Assembly: GCA_026400595.1 (NCBI GenBank)
Contig: JAPLOT010000254.1
Coordinates: 1-14,093 of the forward strand
Reading direction: 5' to 3'
Length of the DNA: 14,093 nucleotides
DNA from: Alphaproteobacteria bacterium
GTDB taxonomy: Bacteria; Pseudomonadota; Alphaproteobacteria; Rhizobiales; Aestuariivirgaceae
The translations under genes and the position numbers were made by a program. Under the pieces are notes generated by a model that worked only from the letters and a program-made list of their open reading frames with translations, did no database searches and was not told where the DNA came from. Below are positions 7,901 to 14,093 of the stretch, piece after piece (position 1 is the stretch's first letter; every line of letters starts with the position of its first letter).

Positions 7901-7922
7901 GGCATGTCGAGGCAGACATGCC
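7901..7922. promoter_or_regulatory. 8-bp inverted repeat upstream of the exporter operon
   Basis: GGCATGTC (7901-7908) and GACATGCC (7915-7922) are perfect inverted copies with a 6-nt spacer, 79 to 100 bp upstream of the exporter ATG. The symmetry suits a dimeric regulator's operator or an RNA hairpin in the leader. No T-run follows on either strand. Confidence 0.4.
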
Positions 7923-8138
7923 ATAGAGATGGTTGCACGTCACGTCCGTTTGGCGGACCGCAAGGCCAGGTGCCAAGGCCCGTGCAGGGAGGTCAACCGT
8001 CCATCGCGAGTCCGGCCCGGACCGGCAATGAATGCTGCGTTGCAGAAGCGGATTGATGCGCTGCGGCCTTGCTTGCAGCGACGGTCAGTCATGCGGGCCT
8101 GCCGTACAACGAAGCAATGGACTTCGCCCGGCAACTCG

Positions 8139-8152
8139 TCATAAATGTATGA
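8139..8152. promoter_or_regulatory. Operator-like palindrome before the dehydratase
   Basis: TCATA-AATG-TATGA is a perfect 5-bp inverted repeat with a 4-nt spacer in an AT-rich island within GC-rich DNA, ending 17 nt before the dehydratase ATG. The position suits a repressor of the GntR, LacI or IclR type that controls the sugar operon. No such regulator gene is in the window. Confidence 0.4.
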
Positions 8153-8169
8153 TAATTCACGAGGCAACC

Positions 8170-9972
8170 ATGACCAAGACTCCCAAGAAGCCGCTCAAGT
8201 ACCGTTCGCAGAACTGGTTCGACAATCCCGACAACGCCGACATGACGGCGCTCTATCTCGAGCGCTACCTGAACTATGGCTTCACGCGCGGCGAGTTGCA
8301 GGGCCACAAGCCGATCATCGGCATTGCCCAGACGGGGTCCGACCTCTCGCCCTGCAACCGCGCCCATGTCGAACTGGTGAAGCGCATCCGCGACGGCATC
8401 TATGCGGCGGGCGGCATACCGATGGAATTCCCGGTTCATCCGATCCAGGAAACCGGCAAGCGTCCCACCGCCTCGCTCGACCGCAACCTGTCCTATCTGT
8501 CGATCGTCGAGGTGCTTTACGGCTATCCGCTCGATGGCGTGGTACTGACCATCGGCTGCGACAAGACAACGCCGGCCTGCCTGATGGCTGCGGCCACCGT
8601 CGATATTCCTGCGATCTGCCTGTCCTCTGGGCCGATGCTGAACGGCTGGTACAAGGGCCAGCGCACGGGATCCGGCACCATCGTCTGGATGGCGCGCGAA
8701 AAGCTTGCGACCGGCGAGCTCGACTATGAAGGCTTCGTCGATCTGGTCGCTACTTCGGCGCCCTCGACCGGATTCTGCAACACCATGGGCACGGCCACGA
8801 CGATGAACTCGCTGACCGAGGCTCTGGGCATGTCGCTGCCGGGCAACGCCGCCATTCCCGCGCCCTATCGTGAGCGCGGCCAGATGGCATATGAAACCGG
8901 CCGCCGCATCGTGGCGATGGTGGAGGAGGACCTGACACCGTCCAAGATCATGACGCGCAAGGCCTTCGAGAATGCCGTTGCCGTGAACACGGCCATTGGC
9001 GGTTCGACCAACGCGCCCAATCATCTCAATGCCATTGCCGCCCATCTTGGCATCGAGCTGACGGTCCAGGATTGGGAAAAGCACGGGTACGACCTGCCGC
9101 TGCTGGTCAACCTCCAGCCTGCGGGTGAATATCTCGGCGAGGACTATCACAGGGCCGGCGGCGTGCCCGCCGTGGTGGCGGAACTCATCAAGGCCGGCAA
9201 GATCCACGAGGACTGCATCACGGCCAATGGCAAGACCATTGGCGAGAACTGCAAGGGCAAGTTCAGCTGGGATCGCTCGGTCATCAAGGAGTTCGGCAAG
9301 CCGATGAAGGAGCACGCCGGCTTCAAGCGGCTTACCGGCAATCTCTTCGACAACGCAATCATGAAGACCAGCGTGATCTCCGACGAGTTCCGGCTCCGCT
9401 ACCTGTCCAATCCGAAGGATCCCAATGCCTTCGAAGCAAAGGCCATCGTCTTCGACGGGCCGGAGGACTATCACGCGCATATCGACGATCCGAAACTCGG
9501 TATCGACGAGAACACCATTCTCTTCATCCGCGGTGTCGGACCGCTTGGTTATCCGGGTGCTGCGGAGGTCGTCAACATGCGGGCACCCAACTATCTCCTG
9601 GAGAAGAACGTCCGTTCGCTGCCCTGCGTCGGCGACGGCCGCCAGTCAGGCACATCGGGCTCGCCGTCGATCCTCAATGCCTCACCGGAAGCTGCAGCCG
9701 GCGGCGGCCTGGCGATCCTGAAGAATGGCGATCGCGTCCGGATCGATCTCAACAAGGGCACCTGCGACGTCCTTCTGTCGGATGCCGAGATCGCCACGCG
9801 CCGCGCCGCGCTCGAGAAGGCCGGGGGCTACAAGGTGCCCGAGAGCCAGACACCGTGGCAGGAGATCTTCCGGGCCAATGTCGGTCAATTGGCCGAGGGC
9901 ATGGTTCTGAAGGGCGCAACCAAGTTCCAGCGCATCGCGAAACTCAAGGGAATTCCGCGCGACAATCACTAA
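8170..9972 (+). CDS. xylD: Pentonate (xylonate/arabinonate) dehydratase, IlvD/Edd family
   Basis: A cytoplasmic Fe-S dehydratase of 600 residues that removes water from a sugar acid to give a 2-keto-3-deoxy acid. The opening WFDNPDNADMTALYLERYLNYG and the general pattern match Caulobacter XylD and Rhizobium L-arabinonate dehydratase much better than IlvD or Edd. Cluster-binding cysteines are visible at Cys62 (SPCNR), Cys130 (GCDKTTPA) and Cys203 (GFCNTMGTA), as in the [2Fe-2S] pentonate dehydratases. The C-terminal DGRQSGTSGSPSILNASPE region carries the conserved catalytic serine. The frame is open from 8032, but the ATG at 8170 has GAGG five nucleotides before it and matches family N-termini. 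It starts an operon with an aldose epimerase and a hydrolase. Substrate (D-xylonate, L-arabinonate, or another such as D-galactonate) cannot be settled from sequence alone, so the symbol is tentative. Confidence 0.88.
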   Translation: MTKTPKKPLKYRSQNWFDNPDNADMTALYLERYLNYGFTRGELQGHKPIIGIAQTGSDLSPCNRAHVELVKRIRDGIYAAGGIPMEFPVHPIQETGKRPTASLDRNLSYLSIVEVLYGYPLDGVVLTIGCDKTTPACLMAAATVDIPAICLSSGPMLNGWYKGQRTGSGTIVWMAREKLATGELDYEGFVDLVATSAPSTGFCNTMGTATTMNSLTEALGMSLPGNAAIPAPYRERGQMAYETGRRIVAMVEEDLTPSKIMTRKAFENAVAVNTAIGGSTNAPNHLNAIAAHLGIELTVQDWEKHGYDLPLLVNLQPAGEYLGEDYHRAGGVPAVVAELIKAGKIHEDCITANGKTIGENCKGKFSWDRSVIKEFGKPMKEHAGFKRLTGNLFDNAIMKTSVISDEFRLRYLSNPKDPNAFEAKAIVFDGPEDYHAHIDDPKLGIDENTILFIRGVGPLGYPGAAEVVNMRAPNYLLEKNVRSLPCVGDGRQSGTSGSPSILNASPEAAAGGGLAILKNGDRVRIDLNKGTCDVLLSDAEIATRRAALEKAGGYKVPESQTPWQEIFRANVGQLAEGMVLKGATKFQRIAKLKGIPRDNH

Positions 9973-10011
9973 GAGCGTCGCTTCACGTCATGAGGGACAG
10001 GAATTCCGGCG

Positions 10012-10932
10012 ATGTATGAATTGAGGTCCGACTCCCTGCGTGCAACCTTCTCCACGCTGGGTGCGCGTCTCGTGTCGGTCATTGCCGATGGCATGGATCT
10101 GGTCGCCGGAGGCGGCAACGATGCGCAGGTCATGGCGGGTGACTGGACGGCTGGCGCTGTGTGCGGCCGCTTTGCCGGCCGCATCAGCCATGCCCGCTTT
10201 ACGCTTGAAGGAGCCGAACACCGGCTCGTGGCCAATATGGGAGAGCACCAGCTGCATGGCGGGCCGGACAACTTCGCCGTGCGACGCTGGAAAGCGGTGC
10301 AGAATGGCCCGTCGCTCAGCTTCGCCATCCATTCATCCGACGGCGACCAGGGCTTCCCCGGCGCGATGGACGCGACGGCCACTTACCATCTTGCCGGCAA
10401 CGTCCTGTCTCTCGATCTGCAGGCGACCAGTTCCAGGCCGACGGTGATCAATCTCACCAGTCACGCCTATTGGAATCTTTCCGGTGGCGCCCGCAATGCC
10501 TTCGATCACGAGATGCAGATCGATGCGCATGCCTTTCTGCCATTGAATGACCTGCTCCTGCCCTCCGGCGAAATCCGTTCCGTCGATGGCACGCGCTGGG
10601 ATTTCCGGACGCTGCGCAAGGTCGGCGAGGTCTATGACAATTGTTGGGTGCTGAACGGTCCGCGGGGAACCCTGCGCCACGGCTTGACACTGCGGGATCC
10701 CGTATCGGGCCGCCGCATGGAGGTGAAGACCACCGAGGCCGGCATGCAGATGTACACCGCCTTCCACTGGAACGAGGGCATGCCCGGTCGCAATGGTTCG
10801 CTCAGGCAGTATGCCGCCATCGCGATCGAGCCGCAGAATTTCCCCGACGCGCCCAATCATCCGCATTTTCCGTCCTCCGTCCTGAAGCCCGGAGAGGTTT
10901 ATCGCCAGCGCATGGAGTGGCACTTCTCGTGA
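10012..10932 (+). CDS. galM: Aldose 1-epimerase (mutarotase)
   Basis: Protein of 306 residues of the GalM family, which interconverts alpha and beta anomers of free aldoses. Family motifs are GRFAGRI (52-58), LHGG (81-84, His82), SSDGDQGFPG (108-117), VINLTSHAYWNLSG (145-158, catalytic acid His151), Asp209 in YDN, and EPQNFPDAPNHPHFPSSVLKPGE (from Glu273, the catalytic base). It begins 39 nt after the dehydratase stop, with AGGA about 10 nt before the ATG. In an oxidative sugar pathway it would supply the anomer used by the sugar dehydrogenase. No signal peptide is seen, so it is cytoplasmic. Confidence 0.93.
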   Translation: MYELRSDSLRATFSTLGARLVSVIADGMDLVAGGGNDAQVMAGDWTAGAVCGRFAGRISHARFTLEGAEHRLVANMGEHQLHGGPDNFAVRRWKAVQNGPSLSFAIHSSDGDQGFPGAMDATATYHLAGNVLSLDLQATSSRPTVINLTSHAYWNLSGGARNAFDHEMQIDAHAFLPLNDLLLPSGEIRSVDGTRWDFRTLRKVGEVYDNCWVLNGPRGTLRHGLTLRDPVSGRRMEVKTTEAGMQMYTAFHWNEGMPGRNGSLRQYAAIAIEPQNFPDAPNHPHFPSSVLKPGEVYRQRMEWHFS

Positions 10933-11624
10933 CAGCGCTGGTTGCCATTCCGGCCTTCGGCTGCGATGCGCGGCTCTACGCGCCGATCAGGAACATGCTG
11001 CCGGAATCAGTCGATATGTCTGTCGAGATCGCGGATGCAGACAGTTTCGCGGGCTCAGTGGCGCAGCTACTGGCCCGGGCCCCTGAGCGCTTCGTCGTCA
11101 TGGGAACATCCTTCGGCGGCCGCCTCGCGCTCGAAATGACCCTGGCTGCGCCACAGCGGGTGTCGGGCCTCGTCGTCATCGGATCGGGTCCTGGGCCCGT
11201 GGCGGATGCGGCTGCCGGCCGCCGCCGTTCGTCGCGACTTCGCGCCGGAGAGGCAGACGCCGTGGTCGCCGAGATGGCCGCCATCATCTCCCATCTTCCG
11301 GGTCCGAACGGGTCTGCAACGCGCGACGCCTTCGTCGCCATGGCGCGGACCCAGGGTCCGGATGTGATGGCCCGCCAGTCGGATGCGCTTGCCGGGCGGA
11401 TCGATCTGTGGCCGCGGCTTTCGGAAGTCGGATGCCCTGCATTGATGCTCTGGGGCAAGCATGACCAGTTCTCGCCCGCGGCAGACGGACTGCGGATGTC
11501 TGCTGCAATCGCGCGCGGACGCTATGTCGAACTCGCCGACTGCGGACACTTCCCCACGCTCGAATACCCCGAGGAGTCAGCCGCCGCGATTACACACTGG
11601 CTGCAGGACGCGAAGCTCACTTGA
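10929..11624 (+). CDS. Alpha/beta hydrolase
   Basis: Alpha/beta-fold hydrolase of 231 residues. The nucleophile elbow is GTSFGG (59-64, Ser61). Asp179 in LWGKHDQFSP and His207 in DCGHFPTLEYPE complete the catalytic triad. A lid region is suggested by the helical, charged stretch 95-155. The frame is open far upstream inside the epimerase gene, but the GTG at 10929 overlaps the epimerase stop as GTGA and starts directly at the first beta strand (ALVAIPAFG), so it is the likely start. Translation is probably coupled to the epimerase. The natural ester, lactone or other substrate is unknown; a sugar-lactone hydrolase role would fit the operon but is only inference. Its last 8 bp overlap the end of the convergent diheme cytochrome gene. 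Confidence 0.85.
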   Translation: MTALVAIPAFGCDARLYAPIRNMLPESVDMSVEIADADSFAGSVAQLLARAPERFVVMGTSFGGRLALEMTLAAPQRVSGLVVIGSGPGPVADAAAGRRRSSRLRAGEADAVVAEMAAIISHLPGPNGSATRDAFVAMARTQGPDVMARQSDALAGRIDLWPRLSEVGCPALMLWGKHDQFSPAADGLRMSAAIARGRYVELADCGHFPTLEYPEESAAAITHWLQDAKLT

Positions 11625-12522
11625 GGCTGGCAAGATACTCGCCGATCGCCTGGATGTCGGCCTCGGGCAGTTTCGCGATGTTCCGTTGAACCTGGCCCAT
11701 CCCGCCTGAAGAGAGCTTGTCGTATCCCAGCATCTCGCCGAACTGCAGGGCAGAGGCAATGTCCTTCGCGTCCTTGTAACGGCCGCGTTCGATCAGGCCG
11801 CGGAGCGACGGGACCCGGCCTTCCCCTTCCGGATGCGGGCCGCCGGCCAGGGCCTGCGAGGTGTCGAGCGCCATGAAGACGTTGCGTGGCGTGTGGCACT
11901 CGGCGCAATGACCCGGCCCATTGACCAGATAGCTGCCGCGATTCCAGCTTGCCGACTGCACAGGGTCTGGCTCCCATGGCGTGGTATCGAGGCCGATCCA
12001 TTTCCACAGGCCAACGCCGCGGCGGAGCAGGGCTGGAAAGGGGATTTCCGCAGACCGTGCGGGCGAGTCGATCGCCGGCAAGGTTGCGAGATAGGCCTTG
12101 ATGTCGAGGACATCCTCGACCCGCATATGGGCATAGGACGTGTAAGGAAAGGCAGGGATGAGGTTGGCACCTGCGGGCGATACGCCGCGCTGCACCGCGT
12201 TGACGAAGTCGAGATCGGACCAGGTGCCCAGCCCGGTCGCGGGATCGGGAGTCAGATTGGGCGGATAGAAGGTTCCCACGGGTGTCTTGAGCGGAAATCC
12301 GCCGGCCGGAAGATTCGGATCGACATCCTTGAGATCGGTGCCGGGCTTGTGGCAGGACCAGCAACCGGCGGCATGATAAAGAATCTCGCCGTTGGCGACA
12401 TCTGGCTGATGCTGCGGCAGGTCGGCCAGCGTCAGGCCGCGCGGCACGCTCAGCAGCCAGAGGGCGACCAGTCCCAGCGCTGTCAGCAGCGCCAGGACCG
12501 TGATGTTGCGTTTGGACAGCAA
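11617..12522 (-). CDS. Membrane-anchored diheme cytochrome c
   Basis: About 301 residues with two covalent haem sites, CWSCH (54-58) and CAECH (206-210). A single hydrophobic segment near residues 7-27 acts as a signal anchor, placing both haem domains in the periplasm. The strings GGFPLKTPVGTFYPPNLTPD and LIPAFPYTSYAHM are typical of the diheme cytochromes that serve membrane dehydrogenases, so it probably passes electrons from a periplasmic dehydrogenase or from the neighbouring class II cytochrome to the respiratory chain. The frame is open to 12729 inside the upstream gene. The TTG at 12522 is chosen because it follows the upstream stop by 10 nt and directly precedes the anchor. AAGGG lies 15 nt before it, which is far, so the start is uncertain. 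The partner dehydrogenase is not visible. Confidence 0.85.
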   Translation of the reverse strand: MLSKRNITVLALLTALGLVALWLLSVPRGLTLADLPQHQPDVANGEILYHAAGCWSCHKPGTDLKDVDPNLPAGGFPLKTPVGTFYPPNLTPDPATGLGTWSDLDFVNAVQRGVSPAGANLIPAFPYTSYAHMRVEDVLDIKAYLATLPAIDSPARSAEIPFPALLRRGVGLWKWIGLDTTPWEPDPVQSASWNRGSYLVNGPGHCAECHTPRNVFMALDTSQALAGGPHPEGEGRVPSLRGLIERGRYKDAKDIASALQFGEMLGYDKLSSGGMGQVQRNIAKLPEADIQAIGEYLASLK

Positions 12523-12532
12523 TGTCAGGCGA

Positions 12533-12994
12533 TCAGCCCTTCGGACGGCGGAACTTTTCGTGGCATCCCTGGCACGAGGCCCCCAGCGCCGGGAAGGCCG
12601 CCTTGAAGGAGGCTTCGTCAGCAGCAGCTGCAACCGCCGTCGCGGCCTTCCCATAGGCCGCGCCGGCCGCTTCGAAGCCGGCCTTGTCTGTCCAGACCTC
12701 TTCCTTGGCCCAGGTCTCGGTCGCGCCACCGGGCTTGGTGTCGTCGCCCCACCAGTCGGCCCAGCCGGCGCAGGCTTCCTTCTCCTTTGCGAAGGCAGCG
12801 TCGAGCGCGGCCTTGTCGAAAGGCTTCTCGCCCTTCACGATCGGCACAGCCACCGCCATCACGGCACCATTGGCCTTCATGCAGGCCTGCCGCGCCTGGA
12901 TGGAACTTGTCGCATCGGCCGATGCGGACACGACGCCTGCTCCCAAAAGCAGAGCGGCGGCTGTTACAGTTTTGAGGGCGCGAAAACCAAGCAT
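12533..12994 (-). CDS. Class II cytochrome c (c'/c556 family)
   Basis: Periplasmic four-helix-bundle cytochrome of 153 residues. A signal peptide (1-26, cleavage after SASA) is followed by RQACMKANGAVM (35-46, helix A with the distal haem-side Met39). The central TKPGGATETW region and the C-terminal haem site CQGCHEKFR (141-149) are normal for the family. The ATG at 12994 has GGAGGA at an 8-nt spacing, a strong ribosome binding site. Cys38 and Cys75 are extra to the haem site. It lies 10 nt before the diheme cytochrome, so the two form an operon and may exchange electrons. Whether it is a five-coordinate c' (binding NO or CO) or a six-coordinate c556 electron carrier cannot be decided by reading. 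Confidence 0.88.
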   Translation of the reverse strand: MLGFRALKTVTAAALLLGAGVVSASADATSSIQARQACMKANGAVMAVAVPIVKGEKPFDKAALDAAFAKEKEACAGWADWWGDDTKPGGATETWAKEEVWTDKAGFEAAGAAYGKAATAVAAAADEASFKAAFPALGASCQGCHEKFRRPKG

Positions 12995-13304
12995 CGATAG
13001 GATCCTCCGGTGTTGAGATTGACGGGGCCGAACCGTCCCCGCGAAAACGCTACACCCGGGACCATCGGCCTGAAACATCACATTTTCGTGTTGCCGGGCC
13101 CGGCCGGCGTTTGCCTTGCCTTAACCATGCCCGGAACTTGCCTTGCCTGCGACCCGAGCTTGCCGCACAGACCGGCGAAGCAGATGACCCTGATCGGTGA
13201 ACGGCTGATGAACTCGGCGTTTGGATCAGGTTCAGCCGCCAGAGCTTAGGGTGTCCTTAAGTTCCACGCTCTACAACTCGGATCGATCACGCAAGGTGAA
13301 TGAG
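12995..13304. other. 310-bp divergent intergenic region
   Basis: This region carries the promoter of the cytochrome operon (leftward) and of the 44-codon gene (rightward). It holds an 11-bp direct repeat, TTGCCTTGCCT, at 13111-13121 and 13138-13148 (27 bp apart start to start). I see no FNR-type TTGAT-N4-ATCAA box and no clear -35/-10 pair. Confidence 0.5.
13111..13148. repeat. Direct repeat TTGCCTTGCCT x2
   Basis: Two identical 11-bp copies, at 13111-13121 and 13138-13148, lie in the divergent promoter region between the cytochrome operon and the small gene at 13305. Spaced about 2.5 helical turns apart, they could be a regulator's binding sites, or chance. Confidence 0.35.
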
Positions 13305-13439
13305 ATGACCAAGACCCCTACCGAGACCAAGGACAGCGCCAAGCAAACCCGCAAGCTCAGCCCTGAGCTGAACGAGTTCCTGCACATGCTGCAGGCACTT
13401 GAGGGACGTCTGGACACGCCGGCAGCCAACGCGCGCTGA
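13305..13439 (+). CDS. Small protein of unknown function (44 aa)
   Basis: A 44-codon gene starting MTKTPTETKDSAKQ. The N-terminal half is polar and charged. The second half (LSPELNEFLHMLQALEGRL, about 20-38) looks like one amphipathic helix, and the tail is basic. There is no signal peptide or membrane segment. AAGGTG lies 6 nt before the ATG, and a strong intrinsic terminator follows 24 nt after the stop, which supports a real monocistronic gene. The frame is open from 13221, but the ATG at 13305 has the ribosome binding site. I do not recognise the family. Confidence 0.65.
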   Translation: MTKTPTETKDSAKQTRKLSPELNEFLHMLQALEGRLDTPAANAR

Positions 13440-13462
13440 AGACCGGTTGCATGACGGAGAGC

Positions 13463-13492
13463 GGGGCGGGATTTCCCGCCCCTTCTGTTTTT
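13463..13492 (+). terminator. Strong intrinsic terminator
   Basis: GGGGCGGG (13463-13470) pairs perfectly with CCCGCCCC (13475-13482) across an ATTT loop, followed by TTCTGTTTTT. It ends the transcript of the 44-codon gene. The left side has no A-run, so it works in the rightward direction only. Confidence 0.9.
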
Positions 13493-13502
13493 CGGGCGGC
13501 CT

Positions 13503-13754
13503 TCAGCCGCGATGCAGGGTGGGGAAGACGGGTTCAGCCACGGCGTGATCGATCATCGCGCGCCAGTCGTCCGGCAGGTAACCCCAATCGGGAAGATCGG
13601 GAAGGGCTGCTTCCAGCATTTCCGGGGTCGGTTCGCGCATGGCCGCCACGGCGGCCCGGGCCGCAGGCGCAAGGCTTCGCCAATCGTCGCTGCCGAGCGC
13701 TTCGGCCAGGCTGCGGGCGACCCGTTCGATCATTGGCATGTGGGAGGCAGGCAT
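13503..13754 (-). CDS. Hypothetical protein (83 aa)
   Basis: An 83-residue acidic protein beginning MPASHMPMIERVARSL. MIERVARSLAEAL (8-20), ARAAVAAMREPTPEML (32-47) and the DWRAMIDHAV region near residue 65 recall a group of small alphaproteobacterial and phage-associated proteins of unknown role that share MIERVARAL...AAIAAMREPT and end in W..MID.AL. It is mostly helical with no signal or membrane segment. GGAG lies 9 nt before the ATG at 13754. The frame is open to 13868, but this start has the best ribosome binding site. Function unknown. Confidence 0.7.
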   Translation of the reverse strand: MPASHMPMIERVARSLAEALGSDDWRSLAPAARAAVAAMREPTPEMLEAALPDLPDWGYLPDDWRAMIDHAVAEPVFPTLHRG

Positions 13755-13777
13755 AGGGGGCAACTCCGATCGCGAAA

Positions 13778-13794
13778 CCGGGCCTGAGGCCCGG
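13778..13794. repeat. GC hairpin in the leader of the 83-aa gene
   Basis: CCGGGCC-TGA-GGCCCGG is a perfect 7-bp inverted repeat with a 3-nt loop, 24 nt upstream of the 83-aa gene's ATG. It may be a leader hairpin. On the - strand it is followed by TTT only, too short for a terminator. Confidence 0.45.
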
Positions 13795-13981
13795 ATACTC
13801 CTCGAACGCATACACACGTGCTTGAACAACCCCGGACCCTCACTAGAGGCTGGGCCGCCACAAGGCAACTCTCAAGGCCGACAATCCCCCAGCAAAACAT
13901 CGCGCCACTGCGCCTGTCTTTACGTTCGGTTAAGCGGGCGATCCTAAGCTTTCCGCCTCATTTCGGCGAAAGGTGAATGAG

Positions 13982-14093
13982 ATGAACGAGGCCCGGGCCG
14001 CGGCTCTTGCCGGATTGCCGGCTCTGGGCCTGGAAATCCTTCGCGAGATCTTCCGGCAGGGACCGTTCCTGGCTTTTGGACTGGCTATGCTGC
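13982..14093 (+). CDS. Start of an unidentified gene (cut by window end)
   Basis: The first 37 codons stay open to the window edge. The N-terminus begins MNEARAAALAGLPALG and continues LEILREIFRQGPFLAFGLAML. The start is helical and alanine/leucine rich, and turns hydrophobic at the end (GPFLAFGLAML), which could be the beginning of a membrane segment. AAAGGTG lies 6 nt before the ATG. The 16 nt across the start codon are identical to those of the gene at 13305. Too little is visible to name a family. Confidence 0.6.
   Translation, partial: MNEARAAALAGLPALGLEILREIFRQGPFLAFGLAML

Larger units (their letters stand above)
7823..8169. other. 347-bp divergent intergenic region
   Basis: This region separates the exporter/B2 operon (leftward) from the sugar-acid operon (rightward) and must carry both promoters. 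It contains the two inverted repeats listed separately. Short frames on both strands (38 codons at 8028-8144 on +, 50 codons at 7940-8092 on -) lack good ribosome binding sites and resemble nothing I know. I could not identify a clear -35/-10 pair. Confidence 0.6.

Noticed and set aside
7940..8092. 50-codon - strand frame upstream of the exporter as a RiPP precursor
   Set aside because: Weak ribosome binding site, very basic product, and no Glu or Asp 7-9 residues after a likely core start.
8089..9480. 463-codon open frame on the - strand inside the dehydratase gene
   Set aside because: It is antisense to a well-conserved enzyme and its product is rich in His, Arg and Gly with no known motif, as expected of a shadow frame.
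13133..13161. GGAAC near 13133 as a general-stress sigma (EcfG) promoter
   Set aside because: The matching GTT element is absent at the required 18-19 nt spacing.

Overview
This is a high-GC window with alphaproteobacterial character. The evidence is GC-rich third codon positions, Caulobacter/Rhizobium-type proteins (a pentonate dehydratase of the IlvD/Edd family, a class II cytochrome c, a lasso-B2-like protein) and an RTX protein carrying a CAP domain. I cannot place it to genus. No rRNA, tRNA, insertion sequence, phage module or CRISPR array is visible.

Left part (2-5211): a phosphomannomutase/phosphoglucomutase (2-1489) and a bifunctional mannose-1-phosphate guanylyltransferase/mannose-6-phosphate isomerase (1562-2974) lie in tandem on the + strand. 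Together they convert fructose-6-phosphate to GDP-mannose, the usual activated sugar for exopolysaccharide or LPS. Facing them on the - strand is a large secreted protein (2986-5199): an N-terminal CAP/SCP domain, RTX calcium-binding repeats in blocks, and a proline tract of 24 + 8 residues between them.

Middle (5212-8169): a 350-bp gap without a convincing gene is followed by a - strand two-gene operon. This is an ABC exporter of the MsbA/McjD type (5993-7822) and, overlapping it by 7 nt, a small transglutaminase-fold protein resembling the lasso-peptide leader peptidase B2 (5562-5999). No RRE/B1 protein, no asparagine-synthetase-like cyclase and no convincing precursor gene is in the window. 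It is therefore either an orphan RiPP maturation/export pair or a B2-like protein with another job, and it is the most unusual item here. A 347-bp divergent intergenic region with two inverted repeats separates it from the next operon.

Right-middle (8170-11624): a + strand sugar-catabolic operon encodes a xylonate/arabinonate-type dehydratase, an aldose 1-epimerase and an alpha/beta hydrolase that overlaps the epimerase by 4 nt. It fits oxidative, non-phosphorylating pentose (or related aldose) use. The sugar dehydrogenase and later steps are not in the window.

Right end (11617-14093): on the - strand, a class II cytochrome c (c'/c556 family, 12533-12994) precedes a membrane-anchored diheme cytochrome c (11617-12522), a likely periplasmic electron-transfer pair. 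Then come a 44-codon + strand gene with a strong intrinsic terminator, an 83-codon - strand gene of unknown function, and the start of a further + strand gene cut by the window end. The 44-codon gene and the last gene share an identical 16-nt translation start region.
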